From assembly GCF_023159225.1 (NCBI RefSeq), contig NC_063167.1, positions 75,933,298-75,997,297 on the forward strand: 64,000 bases of DNA, written 5' to 3'. Below the pieces are notes generated by a model, which saw only the letters and a list, made by a program, of their open reading frames with translations, was not told where the DNA came from and did not search any database. Within the stretch, counting starts at the first letter, position 1. Each line of letters opens with the position of its first letter. This document shows, in pieces, positions 1 to 10,227 of this stretch. Position numbers and translations under genes: made by a program. This stretch comes from Perognathus longimembris pacificus (Eukaryota > Chordata > Mammalia > Rodentia > Heteromyidae).

Positions 1-208
1 TGAGAAAGGATGACATATGAATTCATGAAGCATTGCATACCTTTTGGTATTGACAATGATTTTTCTAGGTAGGACCCCCCCCCCCATAGCACAGGAAACC
101 AATGCAAAACAAAACAAAGACAAATGAGATGACATCCAACTAAAAAGCTCTTCATGCAAAAGAAACATTAATATGGTAATGAGACCACCTATAGAATAGG
201 AAAAATAG

Positions 209-412
209 GGGCTGGGGACATGGCCTAGTGGCAAGATTGCTTGCCTTGTATACATGAGGCCCTGGGCTCGATTCCCCAGCACCACATATATAGAAAACGG
301 CCAGAAGTGGCGCTGTGGCTCAAGTGGCAGAGTGCTAGCCTTGAGCAAAAAGACACCAGGGACAGTGCCCAGGCCCTGAGACCAAGAACCAGGACTGGCA
401 AAAAAAAAAAAA
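209..412 (+). mobile_element. IDL-Geo SINE with target-site duplication
   Basis: This copy is full length. The duplication ATAGAATAGGAAAAATAG is exact at 191-208 and 413-430 and lies within the old L1 remnant. The A-tail of about 13 is nearly pure, suggesting a recent insertion. Confidence 0.93.
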
Positions 413-545
413 ATAGAATAGGAAAAATAGTCTCCAGATATTCATCTGACAAGTGGTTAATATCCAGAATATATAAAGAGCACAAAAAGCTTAACAACAA
501 AAAATAAATTAATCCAATTAAAAACATTCAAGCAATAAGAATAGA

Positions 546-784
546 TACTTTTTTTTTTAATAGGTCATAGGGTTTGAAGTCTGGGCCTGGGCACTGTCTC
601 TGAGCTCCTCAGCTCAAGGCTAGTACTCTACCATTTGAGCCACAGGGCTACTTCCAGTTCTCTGGTGGTTAATTGGAGATGAGTCTTATGGATTTTCCTG
701 CCTGGGCTGGCTTTGAACCTTGATCCTCAGATCTCAGCCTCCTGAGTAGCTAGGATTAGCAGGTATGAGCCATCAGCACCCAGC
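546..784 (-). mobile_element. B1-Geo SINE
   Basis: A T-run is followed by the antisense Geo half and then antisense B1 ending in GAGCCATCAGCACCCAGC. It splits the old L1 remnant. Confidence 0.85.
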
Positions 785-893
785 AATAGATTATTCTTAA
801 AAGAAATTGTAATATTCAATATTATTAGGCATGAGGGAAACGCAAATCAAGACTATAATGAGAAGACAGGCACCATAAACAAAGAAATCTTAA

Positions 894-1328
894 GCTGGTG
901 CCATGGTTCATGCTTGTAATCTTAGCTACTGAGGATCACAGTTCATAGCCAGCCCAGGCAGTAGTCTATGAGACTCTTGTCTCCAATTAACCACTCAAAA
1001 GCCAGAAGTGGGGCTGGGAATATGGCTTAGCGATAGAGTGCTTGCCTTGCATGCAGGAAGCCCTGGGTTCGATTCCTCAGTACCACATGCACAGACAAAG
1101 CCAGAAGTGGCGCTGTGGCTCAAGTCGTAGAGTGCTAGCCTTTGGAACAAAAAGAAGCCAGGGACAGTGCTTAGGCCCTGAGTCCAAGCCCCAGGACTGG
1201 CAAAAACAAAACAAACAAAAGCCAGAAGTGGAGCTGTGGTTCAAAGTGACAGAGCATGAGCCTTGGGCACAAAGCTCAGGGACAGTGTCCCAGCCCTGAG
1301 TTCAAGCCCCATGACCAACAACTCATGA
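894..1328 (+). mobile_element. B1-Geo SINE split by an IDL-Geo
   Basis: The B1 half (894-1000) and the remaining Geo half (1216-1328) are separated by an IDL-Geo insertion at 1011-1215. The target duplication CAAAAGCCAGAAGTGG is repeated at 996-1011 and 1216-1231. Confidence 0.85.
1011..1215 (+). mobile_element. IDL-Geo SINE nested in B1-Geo
   Basis: This is a complete dimer of the GAATATGG / GTAGAGTGC type with a CAAAA-rich tail. It is flanked by a 16-base duplication of the host SINE. Confidence 0.9.
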
Positions 1329-1619
1329 CCAACAACAATAAAAGATAATAGTGATGCAAATCTTCCCTCTTAATGTAGCTTTGGTCAGTATATTTCCTAG
1401 CCCATTTGCCAAAAAGTAGAGATGGACTGAGATGCAAATCTACCAGCTCAAGGACAGTGGCTAACAGTGTGGGAAAGATGTAGAAAGAAGAAAAGAAACT
1501 AAGAGAATTGGTATCTGGACATTTAGGGGAGATATACATGAGCTGTATCTTGAAATGATCCAGGAAGCATTTATGTCCGGTGTGATGACTATCAACTTGC
1601 TTTTATGGTTGAGATGTTT

Positions 1620-1821
1620 GGGTTTTTTTTGCCAGTCCTGGGCCTTGGACTCAAGGCCTGAGCACTGTCCCTGGCTTCTCTTTGCTCAAGGCTAGCACTC
1701 TGCCACTTGAGCCACAGCGCCACTTCTGGCCATTTTCTGTATATGTGGTGCTGGGGACTTGAACCCAGGGCTTCATGTATACGAGGCAAGCACTCTTGCC
1801 ACTAGGCCATATCCCCAGCCC
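1620..1821 (-). mobile_element. IDL-Geo SINE with target-site duplication
   Basis: The duplication GGTTGAGATGTTT is exact at 1607-1619 and 1822-1834. This is a young-type copy whose left end reads CCATATCCCCAGCCC. Confidence 0.92.
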
Positions 1822-1834
1822 GGTTGAGATGTTT

Positions 1835-2178
1835 TGAATGATTGATAGACAAGATTGTCCATTGAGTAATTCTCACATTCTTTTCTCAAATATTTCAGAG
1901 CTTGTATGGCTCATGGGCAGAATGTGGGCTTCTCTCATTAGAGCTGATCTGGCTACTGCCATTGTTGAATGTCAATCTGACTTCTATCCTCTAGTCCACA
2001 GACCTTGAGCCCTCAATTCAGTACCACGCTCTACAAAAAAAGACTGCCACCATGTGGCAGGTTGATTACATTGCCCCCCCCCCACTTTTTTTTTTTTTTA
2101 ACTCTCTAGGGAATAGCAATTTGATCATTTATCCTCATTGGAATAGAAATCTATTCTAGATAATCAGCCATTCTTCCT
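1835..2178. other. Unique sequence, no gene seen
   Basis: Non-repetitive AT-rich sequence with one C-run (2075-2083) and one T-run (2088-2099). No open frame looks coding. Confidence 0.5.
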
Positions 2179-2381
2179 TTTTTTTTTTTTTGCCAGTCCT
2201 GGGGCTTAGACTCAGGGCCTAGTCACTGTCCCTGGCTTCTTTTTGCTCAGGGCTAGCACTCTACCACTTGAGCCATAGTGCCACTTTCAGCTTTTTCTGT
2301 TTATATGGTACTGAGGATTCGAACCCAGGGCTTTGTTCATGCTAGGCAAGCACTCTACCACTAAACCACATTCCCAGACCC
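2179..2381 (-). mobile_element. IDL-Geo SINE
   Basis: T-run, antisense Geo and antisense ID-like half ending in CACATTCCCAGACCC. It is an older, diverged copy. Confidence 0.88.
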
Positions 2382-2925
2382 CCAGCTAAAATTCTTTAGA
2401 GGCATGTAATGCCAAATTTTTTGGTTTTGTTGCCCTTTGTAGAATTGCTTTTGCTCTTATGAAAGAAGTTTCTAATGAATTAATTTCATCAGGCAGCTTT
2501 AATTCTGTTTACTATTTATTTACAAGCTAGGGAACTGATTACTATTCAGGGTTTTTCTTCTTTTATCTAAGTCCTTTTCTAAAATTTAGGCCATGACAGT
2601 TTGCCAAGCAATAAAAGAAAATGGCTATTGAAAAAAAATACAACCACTGAGATTTGACTGAAAGTTCCAATGGAATTGAATAACACCACAACACTGCTAA
2701 TACTTCTGCTTTTCTTATGATTCTTAATCTTGAGACTGAAGCATTAGAAGAGTTATCTGCTGCTAGTAACTTTAGTTAGTAGCTGGTTTGTAAACCTTGA
2801 GATTCACATTTCTCTTCTCAGTGAGATACAAAACAGAACTTTGGACATCCACAAAACCACAGATTCTTTTTTCACTTTTCCCATACAGGATAGATTAGAA
2901 AGAATGGAGAATAAAAAGTACTTTG
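2382..2925. other. Unique sequence, no gene seen
   Basis: Plain AT-rich sequence without recognisable repeats or coding signal. Confidence 0.45.
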
Positions 2926-3076
2926 TGGTGTCTGGGAATGTGGCCCAGTGGTAGAGTGCTTGCCCAGCATGCATGAAGCCCTGGGTTCTATTTCTCAGTA
3001 CCACATATACAGAACAAGCCAGAAGGCCAGAAGTGGTGCTGAGTTAGGCCCTGAGTTCAAGACCCAGGACTGGCAA
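2926..3076 (+). mobile_element. IDL-Geo SINE, internally deleted
   Basis: The ID-like half is intact in outline. The Geo half lacks its centre, jumping from AGAAGTGGTGCTG to GTTAGGCCCTGAG. The tail has become the adjacent AT/GT microsatellite. Confidence 0.8.
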
Positions 3077-3140
<64 letters not shown>

Positions 3141-3175
3141 ATATATATGTATACATATATATGTATATATATGTA
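3077..3175. repeat. (AT)n(GT)n(AT)n microsatellite
   Basis: ATATAT, then about 22 GT units, then further TATATG units. It starts at the A-tail of a SINE, which is a usual seed for such repeats. Confidence 0.95.
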
Positions 3176-3503
3176 GTGGGCCAAGTGCTATGTTATTTGT
3201 TTATGTATGGAGTCTCAATCTTCAGAATGACCTCATTACCCACATTTAACAAAAAAGAAATTGAGGCCCAGTCTAGTTAGGAAATAACCAAAACATTGGG
3301 CAACTGATTAGTTGGTAAGAGGCAGAGTGCAAACTAATCACAGATCTGCCTTTATTCTAATGAGATACACAGCACAGGAAAAGATGAAGTTAGCATGAGT
3401 CAACAATCAATGTTTTATCCAAGTACTCTCAAAAATTAGAGGTCAATACAAAGCATTAACTTCAAAATTAATCATAAACTAGACCAATAGAAGTTAAAGT
3501 GGA

Positions 3504-3602
3504 GGGCTGGGATGTAGCTTAGTGGCAAAGCGCTTGCCTAGCAAGTTCAACATCCTGAGTTTGATCCCCAGTACCAAAAAGAAAAGAAAAGACAAAAAAA
3601 AA
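3504..3602 (+). mobile_element. Monomeric ID-like SINE
   Basis: Only the tRNA-Ala-like half is present (GGGCTGGGATGTAGCTTAG ... GATCCCCAGTACC), followed by an A-rich tail and no Geo half. It shows that the left monomer also amplified alone. Confidence 0.8.
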
Positions 3603-3625
3603 TACAGTTTAAAGAAAAGTCAAAG

Positions 3626-3786
3626 TGGAGCCAGGTGATGGTGACTCCTACATCCAATTAACCTCTAGAAAACCCGAAGTGGTGCTGTAGCTCAAGTGGT
3701 AAAGTGCTAGCCTTGCCTAAAATTGCTCAGGAACAGCGTCCAGGCCTGGAGTTAGAGCCCCACGACCACCACCAACAACAAAAAAT
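3626..3786 (+). mobile_element. B1-Geo SINE, B1 half mostly deleted
   Basis: A short B1 start (GAGCCAGGTGATGGTGACTC) is followed by an almost complete Geo half and a CACCAACAACAAAAA tail. Confidence 0.75.
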
Positions 3787-3865
3787 AAGTCAGGGTGATG
3801 TAGATTACAGGTCAGTGGTAGGCAACCAGGAGGCAAGGAACAGAGGTGAGGGGTTTATTTTATGC

Positions 3866-4065
3866 TTTTTTTAAAAATCACTCTTGGGGCTTGAACTCAG
3901 GGTCTAGGCACTATCCCTGAGCTTCTTTTGCTCAAGGCTAGCACTCTACCACTTGAGCCATAGCACCACTTCTGGCCTTTTCTGTTTATGTGGTACTGAG
4001 GAATGGAACCCAGGGCTTCATGCATGCGGGGCAAGCACTCTACTACTAAGCCACATTCTCAGCCC
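3866..4065 (-). mobile_element. IDL-Geo SINE, old
   Basis: Antisense Geo (CTTGAACTCAGGGTCTAGGC) is followed by the antisense ID-like half ending in CACATTCTCAGCCC. Confidence 0.85.
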
Positions 4066-4206
4066 TATGCATTTTTGTGTACTACTGGGGCTTGAACTCA
4101 GGGCCTGGGAGCAGTTCCTGAACTTCTTTTGTTCAAGGCTAATGCTCTACCACTTGAGCCAAAACTGGCTTTTTGTTTTTGCTCTTTAGATGGAAATAAG
4201 TCTTAA
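4066..4206 (-). mobile_element. B1-Geo SINE, Geo half and short spacer only
   Basis: Antisense Geo starts at CTACTGGGGCTTGAACTC. The B1 half is missing after ATGGAAATAAGTC. Confidence 0.65.
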
Positions 4207-4324
4207 GGCATCATCACACATATTTGACAGAAGGGAAATTTGAGGCTCAGTGTTGTTTAGGAATAATCAACAACTCTGGTACATTGATTAGCTGGTAAAT
4301 TAGAAAGGAATGTGGGCAGAATAT

Positions 4325-4509
4325 GAGCCTGCTTTTTATTTTCTACTTCCTTGTTAAGACCCATATAAGCCTGACCCCAAAGTCACCCCCTGGCACAACC
4401 TCCAATTCCATAGGAAGGTTGCTGCTCCTCCGTTTTCTTCAATCAACAGCCCTTCCAGTGGAAGGAAGATCAAGTCCAGCTTGTTTCTTTCTCCTCCATT
4501 TTCCTAACA
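4325..4509 (+). mobile_element. Degraded solo LTR fragment (same family as 44820-45206)
   Basis: It shares with the LTR at 44.8 kb an ordered set of signals: CTTCCTTGTTAAG, a CCATATAAGCC TATA-like box, CCCTGGCA, GGAAGGT and the 3' end TCCATTTTCCTAACA. The 5' part is lost or unrecognisable. Confidence 0.6.
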
Positions 4510-5095
4510 ATGATGGAGTCAGAAAAGAGTCTATGTGTCCCACAATGCCATATTACATGGGTAGTCTCTGTGCCTGTATCAGGAAAGCATAAATATCTCC
4601 TAAGCACAGGTCTCTGTGAAATTCCTCCTGCCACTCCTACTGCCTTGTTCCCTCTCGCCATTCCAGATTTTCTTTGCATCCAACTTGGCCAATAGTGGAT
4701 GCTTTTGCTCTGTTTGGATGTCACTCACTAGTTCAAACTGGCTCTCGGTTTTGGTTTTGGACTCAGTACTGGAATTTGCCCTCTAGTCTCGTTTCCAGGC
4801 CTGCAAAGAGAAGCCTATGTATGCTTCTGCTGTCAGTATACTCATGAAATCAGGTACTCAAGGAGAATCTGATCAAGATCTACCATAGTATCAGAGTGAG
4901 GTCAGGTAACACACAAGTGAGAACAGGAAAAGCATGTTGCAAAAGCAGGAAATTAAGCAGATAAACAATCAAGCAAGGTCAGGGAAAATCTGGGGTGTGG
5001 ATTAAGTGGTGCAGAGTGCCTGCCTAGGAAGCACAAAACCGGGAGTCCAAACTCCAGTTCTGAGGAAGCAGGGAATACAGGAATTAGTTTTGTTT
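4510..5095. other. Unique sequence, no gene seen
   Basis: Mixed unique sequence downstream of the LTR fragment. Both strands show short open frames without domain character. Confidence 0.4.
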
Positions 5096-5097
5096 GG

Positions 5098-5237
5098 TTT
5101 TGGTTTTTTGCTAGTACTCTACCACTTGAGCCACAGTGCCACTTCTGTTTTTTTCTATATATGTGGTGCTGAGGAATCGAATCCAGGCCTTCATGTATAT
5201 GAGACAAGCACTTTACCACTAGGCCATATTCCCAGCA
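5098..5237 (-). mobile_element. IDL-Geo SINE, truncated Geo half
   Basis: The tail-proximal part of Geo is deleted (the T-run joins directly to GCTAGTACTCTACCAC). The ID-like half is complete. GGAATTAGTTTT occurs on both sides (near 5080 and 5241), consistent with a target duplication. Confidence 0.8.
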
Positions 5238-5395
5238 CCAGGAATTAGTTTTTTTGTTTTGTCAGTGATGGGACTTGAACTCAGGGCCTGGGCATTGTCC
5301 CTGAGCTCTTATGTTCAATACTAGCACTTTATCACTTTGAGCCACAGTGCTACTTCTCATTTTTTCTGGCAGTTTGTTGGAGATAGGAGTCTCCC

Positions 5396-5507
5396 AAGTG
5401 GTGCTGTGGCTCAAGTAGTAGAGCGCTAGCCTTGAGCAAAAAAGAAGCTCAGGAGCAGTCCCCAGGCCCTGAGTTCAAGCCCCAGGATTAGCAAAAAAAA
5501 AAAATCA
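5396..5507 (+). mobile_element. Geo monomer or 5'-truncated SINE
   Basis: Only a Geo half plus A-tail (GTGGTGCTGTGGCTC ... CCCCAGGATTAGC) is present. It is flanked by copies of the AGAGTCTCCCA target. Confidence 0.8.
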
Positions 5508-5525
5508 AATAAGAGTCTCCCAGGG

Positions 5526-5742
5526 GGCTGGGAATGTGGCTTAGTAGTATGGTAGACTGCTTGCCTAGCACTCATGAAGCCCTGAGTTCGATTCCTCAGC
5601 ACCACATAAACAGAAAAAGCTAGAAGTACTGTTGTAGCTCAAGAGGCAGAGTGCTAGCCTTGAGCAAAAAGAAGCCAGGGACAGTGCTCAGACCCTGAGT
5701 CCAAGCCCCAGGACTGGCAAAAAAATAAAAATGAAAAATAAA
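5526..5742 (+). mobile_element. IDL-Geo SINE nested in B1-Geo
   Basis: Full dimer with a tail of AAAAATAAAAATGAAAAA type. AGAGTCTCCCAG lies on both sides. Confidence 0.88.
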
Positions 5743-5929
5743 AAAGAGTCTCCCAGACTTTCCTGCTTGGGCTGGCTTTGAACCATGATCCTCAGATCTC
5801 AGCCTCCTGAATAGCTAGGATTACAGACCTGAGCTACTGGCTCCCGGCTAGGAATTAGCTTTAATATTTTTTAATGATAACCATTTAATATAATATAAAA
5901 CATTTAATATAATTTTAAAACTTTTTACC

Positions 5930-6080
5930 TAGGTACCAAGTGACTCATGCTTATAATCCTAGTCACTCAGGAGGCTGAGATCTGGGGATCATGATCTGAA
6001 GCCAGCTCAGGAAGATAAATCCATGAGGCTCATCTCCATTTGACCAGCAGAACCTCATGTGGAGCTAGGAGGGACAACAT
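5930..6080 (+). mobile_element. B1-type SINE half, diverged
   Basis: GACTCATGCTTATAATCCTAG ... CAGGAGGCTGAGATC is recognisably B1. The Geo half fades out after GTGGAGCTAGG. Confidence 0.7.
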
Positions 6081-6358
6081 TGTAAGGGGTTGAAGTCACA
6101 ACTGGGTGGTGGGGCTCCTGAGTTTGCTGGGTGTGCTTTAAAAGTGTCTGGATGAGCTCATTTGTACTTACAGGCCAGAGGCATGGGAAATCTTCAGATT
6201 TAATAAAAGAAGCTAGGGATGTTGGCAGGCTCTTCTCTGTGGGGGGACGGGGCAGTACTGTCAGATGCTCTGCTACTCCAGCTATACCTCAGCCTTAAAG
6301 GAGTTCTCTCAGTGTTATGAGGAGTACACACCATTTAATGTAGTTTATACACGATATG

Positions 6359-6599
6359 GTGGGTTTTCTGCTGGTCCCAAGGCTTGAACTCAGGGCTCAG
6401 GCAATGTCCCTGAGCCTCTGCTCAAGGCTAGCTAGCGCTCTACCACTTGAGCCACAGCACCAGGTCTGGCTTTTTCTGAGAAGTTTACTGGAAATAAGAG
6501 TCTCAAGGACTTTCCTGCCCAGTCTAGCTTTGAGCCATGATCCTCAGATCTCAGCCTCCTGAGTAGCTGGGATTACAAGTGTGAGCCACCTGAGCCCCA
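6359..6599 (-). mobile_element. B1-Geo SINE
   Basis: Both halves are present. The B1 end reads ATTACAAGTGTGAGCCACC. Confidence 0.87.
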
Positions 6600-6684
6600 C
6601 CCTTGGATTCTTTCTCCCTTCCTTCCTTTCTTTTTTCTTTCTTTTTTGCTATTTTGTCTCACACTTAAATGAATTTTATTTTTT

Positions 6685-6891
6685 GTTTTGTTTTGTTTTT
6701 TGCCAGTCCTGGGGCTTGAACTCAGGGCCTGAGCACTGTCCCTGGCTTCCTTTTGCTCAAGGCTAGCACTGTACCATATGAGCCACAGCGCCACTTCGGC
6801 TTTTTCTATATATGTGGTGCTGAGAAATCGAACCCAGAGCTTCATGTATACGAGGCAAGTACTTCACCACTAGGCCACATTCCCAGCCCCC
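6685..6891 (-). mobile_element. IDL-Geo SINE with target-site duplication
   Basis: GAATTTTATTTTTT is duplicated at 6671-6684 and 6892-6905. Confidence 0.92.
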
Positions 6892-7038
6892 GAATTTTAT
6901 TTTTTAATCCAATTTTCTGATTTCTAGTCATAATTTTTTGTGTAGACTGCCAGTCCTGGCGCTTGAACTCAGGGTATGAGCCACCAAAGCCTAGCTTCTG
7001 TTCATATATATATATTTTTTATTTATTTATTTATTTAT

Positions 7039-7227
7039 TTTTTTGCCAGTCCTGGGGCCTAAACTTAGGGTCTGAGCACTGTCCCTGGCTTCTTTTTGCT
7101 CAAGGCTGGCACTCTGCCACTTGAGCCACAGCGCCACTTCTGGCCTTTTCTATATATGTGGGAATTGAACCCAGGGCTTCATGTACAGGAGGTAAGCACT
7201 CTTGCCACTAGGCCATATTCCCAGTCC
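7039..7227 (-). mobile_element. IDL-Geo SINE
   Basis: It is preceded by a (TTTA)n-type tail. CTGTTCATA flanks both ends. The ID-like half carries a small internal deletion (TATGTGGGAATTGAACC). Confidence 0.87.
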
Positions 7228-7265
7228 CTGTTCATAATTTTTAAAGACTTAAACACTAAATTAAA

Positions 7266-7505
7266 TTGCTGGTGGCTCATATCTGTAATCCTAACTAATC
7301 AGGAGGCTGAAATCTGAGGATTGTGATTCAAAGCCAGCTCTAGAAAGAAAGTCTATGAGACTCTTAGCTTCAATTAGTCACTCAAATGTCTGAAGTGGAG
7401 CTGTCGGTCAAGTGGTAGAGCCCCAACCTGGGGCAATAAAAGCTAAGGGATAGTGAGTGCTCAGGTCCTGAGTTCAAGCCCCAGTGTGAGCACTAAATAA
7501 ATAAA
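7266..7505 (+). mobile_element. B1-Geo SINE
   Basis: B1 (CATATCTGTAATCCTAAC) and Geo halves are both present. The tail has become (AAAT)n. Confidence 0.83.
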
Positions 7506-8612
7506 TCAATAAAATTGCTTTTAGCTTTGAAGGCTTTCAATTGAAATTCTTTGTTGCTATTGAACTTTAATAAAAGGTTCAAAAGTAAGGTTTCCTCTGT
7601 TCTTACAGTCTTCTCCCTCCTTTTCTTTCTCAAGGGGAGGATTGTTCTAGGTGGATCTGGGGTAACAGGGACTTAATTGGTGGAGGAAGACTAAGAAAGA
7701 GAAGGGATAATAATGCACTTTTTTGTAAGCATCTCATTTTAGTTCTTCCCGAAGACAATATTCAATGACCAACTTTCTAAACACAGAAGAAAGTACTTGA
7801 CTTCTTTTAACTTTGAAGACACATATTCTCCTTATGAAAACTGACATTTATACTGACTTGAAAATTCTGTGACATTTTTGGGAATTGCTGTGCTCAAATG
7901 GCTTTCTGGAAACAGAGAGCCAAAGAACCTGCCAGATGACATTTTTGCTCCAGGGAGGGAGGGAGGAGATAGAGAAGAGAAGGAAATTTGGATTCTTGGC
8001 TGAATGTCTGGCTTAGATGTTAAGCCTCTCTGGCTGAGACTGTGCTTTCTTGCCCCTGTTTTTTGGTGTAGTGCCAAGGGAACTGTCAGACTACAAATAA
8101 TCATTGTTAACCTGCAGTGGAAACCAGAGCCATTAAGAAAAATATTAAAAAGCCTGTTCCAGGATCCTAGCATTTTTTGAGGGCATAGAAATAAGACACC
8201 TGTCTAACCTGTTTTACTAGGTCATAGATGGAAAATGTGCTGAGCAGCTGAATTTTAAGCAAGAACGGCAAATTTTCCATATGGCTTGTCAAGGACTTAA
8301 AAAAGACAATGTGCTTAGAAAAACAAAGCTGTTGTAAGTTGGGTCGTAGGGAAAACAGAGCAGAAAGTGTGGGTAATTCAGATTCATGATGTAACAGAAT
8401 GATTTTGTTACTTGGCCAGGATTTTCTGTCTGATGCTTTTAAGCTCCAGGAAGTTGCCTGAGTCTTCTTTACAGGAACAACCCATTCTTCTGCAGACTGT
8501 ACCCTGTACTTCTTTGTACTTCAATGTAAAAACCTTCTCAAAAGTGTATTTTAGAAGATGTTACTGAAAGGTTTAGCAAATGCAGCAGATCTCAAAAGGT
8601 TACTTTCATCAG
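7506..8612. other. Unique 1.1-kb stretch, no gene recognised
   Basis: This is one of the longest repeat-free stretches. An antisense open frame of 113 codons (7832-8173) has no recognisable domain and no nearby splice pattern that I trust. A conserved non-coding role is possible but cannot be judged from one sequence. Confidence 0.45.
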
Positions 8613-8613
8613 T

Positions 8614-8843
8614 ATACTAGTGGCATATGCCTGCAATCCTAGCTACTCAGGAGGCTGAGATCTGAGAATTGTAGTTCAAAACCAGCACAGGCCGGAAAGT
8701 CCATGAGACTCTTACCTCTAATTAAACCAGGAAAAGCCAGAAGTAGAGCTGTGGTTGAAGCATAGAGTGCTAGTCTTGTGGAAAAAAAAAAAAAAAAGCC
8801 CAAGGAATCCTAGCCCTGGATGGGCATTAAAAAAACAAAAACG
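8614..8843 (+). mobile_element. B1-Geo SINE
   Basis: The B1 half is intact. The Geo half carries an internal A-run (about 16) where CTTGAGC is normally followed by AAAA. Confidence 0.82.
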
Positions 8844-8996
8844 ATTACTTTCAGCAGAATCTACAAGTCTCCTGAGTTAAGGTAGTGAAGGACCACATGA
8901 AAGTGATAAGTAGGGGATGTGATGAATGGATTTGGTTCATTGGCTTCAGTTAACTATTTCTCTCTATGCATATGAAATCATTACATTGTATATATA

Positions 8997-9190
8997 ATTT
9001 TGCCAGTCCTGGCACTTGAACTCAGGGCCTGAGCACTGTCCCTGGCTTCTTTTTGCTCAAAGCTACCACTCTACCACTTCAGCCATAGTGCTACTTCTGG
9101 CTTTTTCTATATATGTGGTGCTGAGGAATCGAACCCAGGTCTTCGTGTATGCAAGGCAAGCACTCTACTGCTAGGCCATATTCCCAGCCC
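8997..9190 (-). mobile_element. IDL-Geo SINE, oldest layer of a serial insertion site
   Basis: It ends in CATATTCCCAGCCCC. Its last bases were then duplicated by the L1 fragment that landed immediately downstream. Confidence 0.9.
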
Positions 9191-9198
9191 CTACTCTT

Positions 9199-9320
9199 TT
9201 TAAAAAAAAAATTTATTGTCAAACTTATGTAAAGAGAGGTTACAGTTTCATACATTAGGCATTGGATACATTTCTTGTACTGTTTGTTACCTCCTCCCTC
9301 ATTCCCCCCTCCCCACTCCC
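9199..9320 (-). mobile_element. L1 3'-UTR fragment with target-site duplication
   Basis: Antisense L1 3' end (poly-T then TTTATTGTCAAACTTATG). TCCCAGCCCCTACTCTT is repeated exactly at 9182-9198 and 9321-9337, proving insertion next to the preceding SINE. Confidence 0.82.
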
Positions 9321-9343
9321 TCCCAGCCCCTACTCTTATTTTT

Positions 9344-9553
9344 ATTATTATTATTTTTTTTTGGCCAGTCCTGGGCCTTGGACTCAGGGCCCGAGCACCG
9401 TCCCTGGCTTCTTCCCGCTCAAGGCTAGCACTCTGCCACTTGAGCCACAGCGCCGCTTCTGGCCGTTTTCTGTATATGTGGTGCTGGGGAATCGAACCTA
9501 GGGCCTCGTGTATCCGAGGCAGGCACTCTTGCCACTAGGCTATATCCCCAGCC
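9344..9553 (-). mobile_element. IDL-Geo SINE, young 'CCCGCTC' subfamily
   Basis: It landed in the L1-generated duplication. CCCTACTCTTATTTTT is repeated at 9328-9343 and 9554-9569. It carries the diagnostic CTTCCCGCTCAAGG, CGAACCTAGGGCC and GGCTATATCCCC. Confidence 0.93.
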
Positions 9554-9589
9554 CCCTACTCTTATTTTTGATGTTGTTTTGCTTTTTTG

Positions 9590-9780
9590 TTGTGGTTTTG
9601 TTTTTTGGCTAGTCCTGGGGCTTGGACTCAGGGCCTGAGCACTGTCCCTGGCTTCTTTTTGCTCAAGGCTAGCACTCTACCACTTCTGGCGCTATGGCTA
9701 TATGTGGTGCTGTGGAATTGAACCCAGGGCTTCATGTACAAGAGGCAAGCACTCTTGCCACTAGGCCATATCCCCAACCC
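9590..9780 (-). mobile_element. IDL-Geo SINE, internally deleted
   Basis: The tail is (TTTTG)n-like. The element jumps from CTACCACTTCTGGCG to CTATATGTGG. Confidence 0.87.
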
Positions 9781-10222
9781 TCTCCTCACTTCTTTTGGGG
9801 TCGAAGGTTACCTTTTCTGCCAACCCCCCACCACACCCAACCAAATCTATATAAGCAACCCTTAGTTAGTGCACCCATGCAAAATTATTCAAAATTAATT
9901 AAATGAGTTATCTCTTTGCTTCTAGTCCTTCTGCATGTTTTATCACAGTCTTCTAAGGACAGTTTATATTATTATAGACTAAGAAGTAGAGGACTGACTC
10001 GGTCTTGTGGTCTAATATAATGTCCCAACCCATTGCTGACCTTCATCTGCTAAGGTCTACCCTGCAATATCTGGCCTCAGAGCTTCTCCCTTACCCTGCT
10101 GTCTTAGCCTGCCAGTCACCACATTACACCTCCCTCTATTCCCACAGCCTCCTGGTGGTCCCAACCACTACCATCTCCTTCTGTTTCTTCCACAGCCTGT
10201 GACCAACCAGTCTTCCCACCAG
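9781..10222. other. Unique sequence, no gene seen
   Basis: C- and T-rich sequence with one 65-codon open frame that has no recognisable character. Confidence 0.4.
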
Positions 10223-10227
10223 TCTTG

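Larger units (their letters stand above)
60..890 (+). pseudogene. Old L1 ORF2 remnant, interrupted by two SINEs
   Basis: Pieces at about 60-208, 413-545 and 785-890 read as decayed LINE-1 ORF2 C-terminal protein. The middle piece gives SDKWLISRIYKEHKKLNNKK, which resembles the L1 motif before the zinc-knuckle region. The last piece reads as a degraded match to the REMQIKTT(M/L)RYHLTPVRM region. Stops and frame changes show it is dead. An IDL-Geo and a B1-Geo SINE landed in it later. The left boundary is uncertain because it runs toward the window edge. Confidence 0.6.
5253..5848 (-). mobile_element. B1-Geo SINE with two nested inserts
   Basis: Its pieces lie at 5253-5395 and about 5755-5848. 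GGAATTAG flanks the whole element. Two later SINE insertions interrupt it, and its AGAGTCTCCCA segment is therefore seen three times. Confidence 0.8.

Noticed and set aside
209..300. tRNA genes
   Set aside because: ID-like halves resemble tRNA-Ala and carry A and B boxes, but they continue into Geo or an A-tail, have target duplications and do not form a complete tRNA with correct acceptor stem. They are SINEs.
7832..8173. 113-codon minus frame in unique DNA as a gene
   Set aside because: No domain, no splice signals, no upstream promoter features. The length is within chance for the region.
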